DNA of 18,181 nucleotides from Methylobacter sp. GTDB lineage: Bacteria > Pseudomonadota > Gammaproteobacteria > Methylococcales > Methylomonadaceae. Below are positions 14,842 to 18,181 of the stretch, piece by piece. Made by a program: the position numbers and the translations under genes. The stretch is taken from assembly GCA_023229605.1 (NCBI GenBank), contig JALNYY010000086.1:1-18181 (forward strand). Reading direction: 5' to 3'. Position 1 is the first letter of the stretch. Each line of letters starts with the position of its first letter. A model generated the notes under the pieces. The model was not told the origin of the DNA and made no database searches. It saw only the letters and a list, made by a program, of their open reading frames with translations.

Positions 14842-15693
14842 TCAGCCAAGCTCAAAGGTTGTAACACCGAAAAGCCTGTCCAGCGGCAAATCAGGAAAGG
14901 CGCCCGTATACATTCTTGCTGTTTCAAAAACCAGCTTCATATTATGATTTTCAGCTAAGGCAACCGCATCCCGATTCATTTCAGGAACATCCAGATAGAT
15001 CGGCATTCCCGGTTTACCCCCGGATTTCAAAGCAACAAAAAGAGCTTCCGCCAACTCGGGGCTATCAGCAAAAAGCGGTCCGATTTTATATCCCGATCGG
15101 CAAACCCGAATCATGCCATAGCCTGAAAGCTTTCCTTGTTGCATGATCCCCAGAGCAATACTCTCGGGTTGATTGAGCCATGATTTAAGAAATTGAGCCC
15201 TGTTATCAGGGAAGAATGGCCGATCATAAGCTTCAACGGCATCAAAATGCAGTTGCGACAAATCAATGATTTCCGGATTTTTAGCTGGACTGCCGCCGCT
15301 CACCCCTTCATAGCGGATGTTGCGATACGCGAATCCAAAACCTGATTTCTTGTAATTGCTCTGTTGGGCAACAACACCGTCAAGCCCGATATTCCGTCCC
15401 GATAGACGCTTAAGAGCGGTATTCCATATTTGAATTCCATAGCCTTGTCCGCGATAGTCCGGCTTAACGATATAAAACCCCAAAAAACCGAATGTCTCGC
15501 CGTATTTCACCGCCGAAATAGTTGCAACCGGTACATTATTGAGCTCCCCCACAAGAAATCCTTCCGGGTCTGCCGCATAAAAACAGTCGGCATCATACAA
15601 GCCCGGATTCCACCCTTCGGATGCAGCCCAGTCAACAGCAATATTGATTTCATCACGGGACATTGCTCTGATTTTGTAATTTGGCGATACCAT
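14842..15693 (-). CDS. GNAT N-acetyltransferase with C-terminal YitH-type second domain
   Basis: The protein has 283 residues. The N-terminal GNAT domain (about 5-130) has the acetyl-CoA pyrophosphate-binding loop RGQGYG at 81-86 after strand FGFLGFYIVKPDY. The C-terminal half (about 150-280), with SGYGMIRVCRSGYKIGPLFAD and the closing YTGAFPDLPLDRLFGVTTFE, resembles the second acetyltransferase-like domain of YitH-type proteins. The acceptor is unknown. GAGG about 8 bases upstream supports ATG 15693. The gene is convergent with dapE, 16 bases from the MITE-like island, and stands alone on its strand. Confidence 0.85.
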   Translation of the reverse strand: MVSPNYKIRAMSRDEINIAVDWAASEGWNPGLYDADCFYAADPEGFLVGELNNVPVATISAVKYGETFGFLGFYIVKPDYRGQGYGIQIWNTALKRLSGRNIGLDGVVAQQSNYKKSGFGFAYRNIRYEGVSGGSPAKNPEIIDLSQLHFDAVEAYDRPFFPDNRAQFLKSWLNQPESIALGIMQQGKLSGYGMIRVCRSGYKIGPLFADSPELAEALFVALKSGGKPGMPIYLDVPEMNRDAVALAENHNMKLVFETARMYTGAFPDLPLDRLFGVTTFELG

Positions 15694-15902
15694 AAAATTG
15701 CCTCGTAAGGGACGGATTGTCAGTTCCCAAGCTCAACGATACAGGAAGTTCTGGCGTAAACGCTGATTGATGACTTTAGCGCATTAAGCGCGGAACGCCG
15801 GAAGCTGGTCCGAGCAAGTTGACGCATCCGAACTGAACCATAAACCCGCACATCGCAACAGGGCTTGGACATAGGCGTCCCCGATTTGTGGCGCTAATAA
15901 TG

Positions 15903-15927
15903 CCGGACTAGCTTTGCTAAAGTCCGG
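15903..15927. terminator. Hairpin overlapping the stop codon of the 15917 gene
   Basis: CCGGACT (15903-15909) pairs with AGTCCGG (15921-15927), and AGC/GCT extend the stem with a 2-base bulge. The stop codon of the minus-strand gene lies inside the stem. A TATTTTCTTT stretch follows on the plus strand and CATTATTA on the minus strand, so weak termination in both directions is possible. Confidence 0.5.
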
Positions 15928-16552
15928 TATTTTCTTTGTCGGCCAGTTTGCGGGTTAATACTGCAATGCCTCCAATCACCAACACCACCACGGCTATCAG
16001 CATATACAAATACCTCTTCCAATGGATTTTTTCTTCTGCAGCGCCGACGACAAACGGTAAATGCGTATCCAGTTTTTCTCCGTCATGGAGGATAGTCACA
16101 TGCGCAAGATAATCGCCGGCGCCATATTTGGAAAAATCAATATCCGCTTTTACCGTTCCGGATTTGGTTTTTTGCGGCTCCATATAAAAAATGCGCGTCC
16201 CTTCGGGCTCTTTAGTCACTTCAAATTCTACCGACACATCCCTGAGTTTTTTGCCTTCATAATCGAAAATCAGATTAGTCGGCCCCACATTTGGAATATA
16301 GCGGCAGTAACCCTCGCTTTGGGTAAATGTCGGCGTATAAGCGGTAAAATGGATTTTTTCGGTGCCTACCCTGATGCGGCAAACATCAACCTCATCAAGC
16401 GCTCCTCTGTGGCTGTAGCTGGGCGCAGAAAACAACACGCCTAAAAACAATACCGATATGACAGTCCAAAACCGGGATATTTTACTTGCCGAACGTTTGT
16501 TATTTTTGTTTTTAGGGTTATCGGATAAAGTTGGCAGCAGGTGTGTTTGCAT
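15917..16552 (-). CDS. Periplasmic protein with C-terminal membrane anchor, possible N-terminal His
   Basis: The protein has 211 residues. A basic N-region is followed by a hydrophobic segment (about 28-42) and the cleavage-like SAPSYS at 42-47, so the mature protein would begin H48-R-G. The periplasmic domain (48-178) has two cysteines (C58 and C83) that may form a disulfide, plus beta-type stretches such as VEFEVTKEPEGTRIF and YGAGDYLAHVTILHDG. A single C-terminal membrane helix (about 181-200) and a short charged tail follow. I do not recognise a named family; the topology is like small copper-handling proteins of methanotrophs, but that is only an analogy. The purine stretch AGAGAGA precedes the start. 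Confidence 0.7.
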   Translation of the reverse strand: MQTHLLPTLSDNPKNKNNKRSASKISRFWTVISVLFLGVLFSAPSYSHRGALDEVDVCRIRVGTEKIHFTAYTPTFTQSEGYCRYIPNVGPTNLIFDYEGKKLRDVSVEFEVTKEPEGTRIFYMEPQKTKSGTVKADIDFSKYGAGDYLAHVTILHDGEKLDTHLPFVVGAAEEKIHWKRYLYMLIAVVVLVIGGIAVLTRKLADKENTGL

Positions 16553-16858
16553 GTCTAAATCTCTCTTTTGACTGGCCGGAAGATAGCGTCAAAACAACGC
16601 TGTGAATAAAGGCTCATGTAAGCGAAAGGCTACATTAAACTTTATAAAGAATATCTCGTCAAACCTTGGTAAAAATATCTAGGAAGCCGTCGGATTATTA
16701 CTCGTTCCCACGCGCTGCGTCCTGAAAGATTGTATCCGATGCATTGACTGCAAGCCGAGCGACATAAAACATTCATAACATGCTCGTTCGCCACATGCTA
16801 CATCATTGCCATTAAGTTAATGATTTTAGTGAGAGCTGGTTACCACTCGAGCGCAATG
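16553..16858. other. Gene-free region with dispersed repeat and integron-like palindrome
   Basis: No gene is visible. 16553-16700 is plain AT-rich DNA, probably containing the promoter of the 16552 gene. 16701-16864 holds the CTCGTTCCCA repeat segment and an imperfect palindrome reaching into the hydrolase stop codon; both are listed separately. Confidence 0.65.
16701..16724. repeat. Second copy of the CTCGTTCCCA...GCGTCCTG repeat
   Basis: CTCGTTCCCA followed by CGCGCTGCGTCCTG corresponds, on the opposite strand, to the right end of the yffB-dapE island (ATGGGAACGAG and CAGGACGCAACGCG). The TGCCATTAAGTTAA at 16808-16821 is likewise the complement of the island's TTAACTTAATGGCA, in the same relative order. 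Confidence 0.55.
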
Positions 16859-16864
16859 TTATGC
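16773..16864 (-). repeat. Degenerate attC-like palindrome after the hydrolase
   Basis: On the minus strand GCATAACATTGCGCTCG directly includes the hydrolase stop (TAA) and is answered about 70 bases later by CGAACGAGCATGTTATG, its imperfect complement. The pattern of outer 7-mer, offset inner boxes and stop codon inside the first box is that of an integron attC. The outer GTTATGA departs from the GTTRRRY core, and a dispersed repeat lies in the loop, so this is a weak call. Confidence 0.35.
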
Positions 16865-17672
16865 CTTGCCTAATAAATTGCATAGTTCAGGTGCCGCCCG
16901 GTACAAGCACGAGTAGTGCGACAGACCTTTATATATTTTGATCGAGGTGCAACCAGGAATCGCTGACTTCAAGTAATCGGCCATCAGCGGCGGAGACCAG
17001 TTGTCCTCGGCACCATGCCAAATATGAGTATTAACGGAAATCTCGGCGAGCGTGGTCCCCCAAGAATGCACATAAGCATTAATGTCTCTCGCGTAGCCTC
17101 GGACGCGACCAATAAAGCACGATCTCAATACTTTGGTGATGTGGGATTGAAATGCATGGCCGGCGACCAATGCCTTATCTTCGCCAACGGCGCTGGCAAA
17201 TAACAATCGGAATAATGCATTGGGAAAAAGCAAAGCCATTAAGCCTTGCCAGTAAGACAACAAAATAAATAAAGCCGGAAATGCGTTTACTAATTGAAAA
17301 ACCTGCTTGCCCGCCATGTCCTCAAGATAACCACCGGCTTCCAATGGGGCCGCAGCAGAAACCAAATGCAGATTTTTGACCCCATTACCCATGTAACGAC
17401 ACGATTGTAGCTCAATAAATGCGCCGATAGAAAATCCAATGAAATCCACTCGTTTCCCGGCAGCTTCTTTTAAAATCTCCTCGGCCAAAAACTTGTAATA
17501 CATTTCACCGTTTATGGAGGAATCGACAGAAAACCGGTCAAAACAAATGAACGTCAAGCCGTGTTTTTTGCCATCCTGATCGAAAGCTACGCATTCTTCC
17601 GGTGCTCCAGGTGCGCCACACTATTCGTCCGTTATCGGCGCCGAATTGACTGAATTCCAAAGGCTGCTCCAT
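16859..17672 (-). pseudogene. Alpha/beta hydrolase, frameshifted near its N-terminus
   Basis: Most of an alpha/beta hydrolase is open from 17617 to the stop at 16859. The nucleophile elbow GFSIGA, the acid in HGAEDNWSPP and the His in GLSHYS are all present. The natural start appears to be ATG 17672 (MEQPLEFSQFGADNGRIV), but this reading frame ends at TGA 30 codons later. Around 17618 the next frame takes over with GAPGAPEECVAFDQDG, the usual oxyanion loop minus its leading aromatic-His residues. This fits a deletion of about 8 bases. The internal TTG at 17557 is the only start left in frame and would lose the first strands. It starts 11 bases after the upstream gene's stop and its own stop lies in an attC-like 7-mer. 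Confidence 0.7.
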
Positions 17673-17681
17673 TTTTTATTC

Positions 17682-17688
17682 GTTAGGC
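17682..17688 (-). repeat. Lone GCCTAAC core-like 7-mer at the junction of the two cassette genes
   Basis: GCCTAAC contains the TAA stop of the membrane protein, as the first box of an attC would. No answering GTTRRRY or hairpin follows in the next 90 bases; instead the hydrolase ATG comes 11 bases after the stop. This fits an attC deleted by recombination or decay, or two genes of one cassette. Confidence 0.4.
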
Positions 17689-18060
17689 AGAGGGCGCATT
17701 ATTTTTCGATAACTTTCGTGACACGTAAAGGCTGACAACCAGCAAAACTGCCTCTAATGGGAAATAGAATATCCAAAGAAGCGACGTATCGGCGAAATGC
17801 CGGGCAACTAGGGACAAAATGTAGGCACCCATTGCCGCCAAGCCACAATTAAGGGAAATAATGCCAACTCGAACTGACTTGCAGTTCATCGCAGTAAGCT
17901 TAGCCCATGCGCCAAAAACCAAATGCGGCGCGGCAAAGAAGGCAAAATTTGCCCCATATTCTGGAAGCTCAGTGAATGACACGCGCCAGTTGCCAATTGC
18001 CAGAAGGAATATGACGGTGAAAAGTAGTGGGAGTGCCAAGATGGAGATCAGTACCTTCAT
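17683..18060 (-). CDS. Four-helix membrane protein of unknown function, probable integron cassette gene
   Basis: The protein has 125 residues with four hydrophobic segments at roughly 4-24, 38-55, 65-87 and 95-113, and a basic C-terminal tail (RKLSKNNAPSA). No family is recognised. The ATG follows a GTTAGGC core site by only 3 bases (GTTAGGC-AA-ATG region), and the TAA stop is embedded in GCCTAAC. Both are hallmarks of integron cassette genes, which often encode small membrane proteins. There is no normal leader; AGG inside the core site is the only Shine-Dalgarno-like sequence. No attC hairpin separates it from the hydrolase fragment downstream. Confidence 0.7.
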   Translation of the reverse strand: MKVLISILALPLLFTVIFLLAIGNWRVSFTELPEYGANFAFFAAPHLVFGAWAKLTAMNCKSVRVGIISLNCGLAAMGAYILSLVARHFADTSLLWIFYFPLEAVLLVVSLYVSRKLSKNNAPSA

Positions 18061-18062
18061 TT

Positions 18063-18181
18063 GCCTAACGTTTCGAGCTAAGCACCGCTTCTCTGTGAAC
18101 TTTAAAGTTTCACGATTTTTCGGACATCTTAGCCTTTTAAAAAATCATCAATAGCCGATGAAGCGTGTGCTTGAGCGAGGC
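18063..18181 (-). repeat. Integron attC recombination site, cut by window edge
   Basis: The minus strand ends with GCTTAGCTCGAAACGTTAGG plus C: a perfect GTTRRRY core (complement of 18063-18069) preceded by the usual inner box. The opposite arm at 18160-18181 pairs with it: GCTTC/GAAGC, AAGCAC/GTGCTT, with single-base bulges. Between them are about 70 bases including a smaller GTGAAC/GTTTCAC stem. This is the layout of attC sites, read in the same direction as the two downstream genes. The outer 7-mer of the far arm would lie just outside the window. Confidence 0.6.

Noticed and set aside
15720..15872. A 50-residue minus-strand frame (MSKPCCDVRVYGSVRMRQLA...) upstream of the GNAT gene
   Set aside because: Short, Arg/Ser-rich, no ribosome-binding site and no recognised family; more like chance or a gene scrap.

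Overview
The window reads as a chromosomal segment of a gammaproteobacterium. The protein style (sdhCDAB followed by sdhE, dapC next to dapD, yffB next to dapE, DUF1456/YehS) and the density of short palindromic repeats suggest a Methylococcales-type methanotroph. That placement is inference from family resemblance; there is no rRNA or methane-oxidation gene here to prove it.

Layout. (1) 1-771: the 3' end of a REP-associated tyrosine transposase, then about 450 bases of gene-free DNA full of short palindromes. (2) 772-5428, minus strand: a succinate dehydrogenase operon in the order sdhC-sdhD-sdhA-[antitoxin-PIN toxin]-sdhB-sdhE-small membrane protein. The toxin-antitoxin pair is wedged between sdhA and sdhB without an obvious promoter gap. 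(3) 5429-6216: a long AT-rich intergenic region between divergent transcription units, with a 43-base imperfect direct repeat, a stem-loop and a 12-base palindrome. (4) 6217-9041, plus strand: an outer-membrane MetA-like barrel, an Asp-box lipoprotein with CDCC and CPDH motifs, and a secreted thioredoxin-like protein. The three look like one envelope unit of unknown job. (5) 9123-14597, plus strand: an M48 lipoprotein protease, then dapC-dapD, a DUF1456 protein, a small acidic protein, yffB and dapE. Three of the four N-succinyl-branch enzymes of lysine/diaminopimelate synthesis are therefore together. A repeat island bounded by 11-base inverted repeats sits between yffB and dapE and reaches the dapE ribosome-binding region. 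(6) 14611-14826: a MITE-like island with roughly 32-base imperfect terminal inverted repeats, between the convergent dapE and a two-domain GNAT acetyltransferase. (7) 15917-16552, minus: a signal-peptide/C-terminal-anchor periplasmic protein whose predicted mature N-terminus is His. (8) 16700-18181, minus: repeats, a frameshifted alpha/beta hydrolase and a four-helix membrane protein. Integron-like core sites (GTTAGGC/GCCTAAC) and stop codons inside the 7-mers suggest the distal end of a chromosomal integron cassette array running off the right edge.

The most interesting points are the toxin-antitoxin insertion inside sdh, the probable integron array end with a decayed hydrolase cassette, the envelope trio with conserved-looking Cys/His motifs, and the layered palindromic repeats that reach close to or into translation signals.
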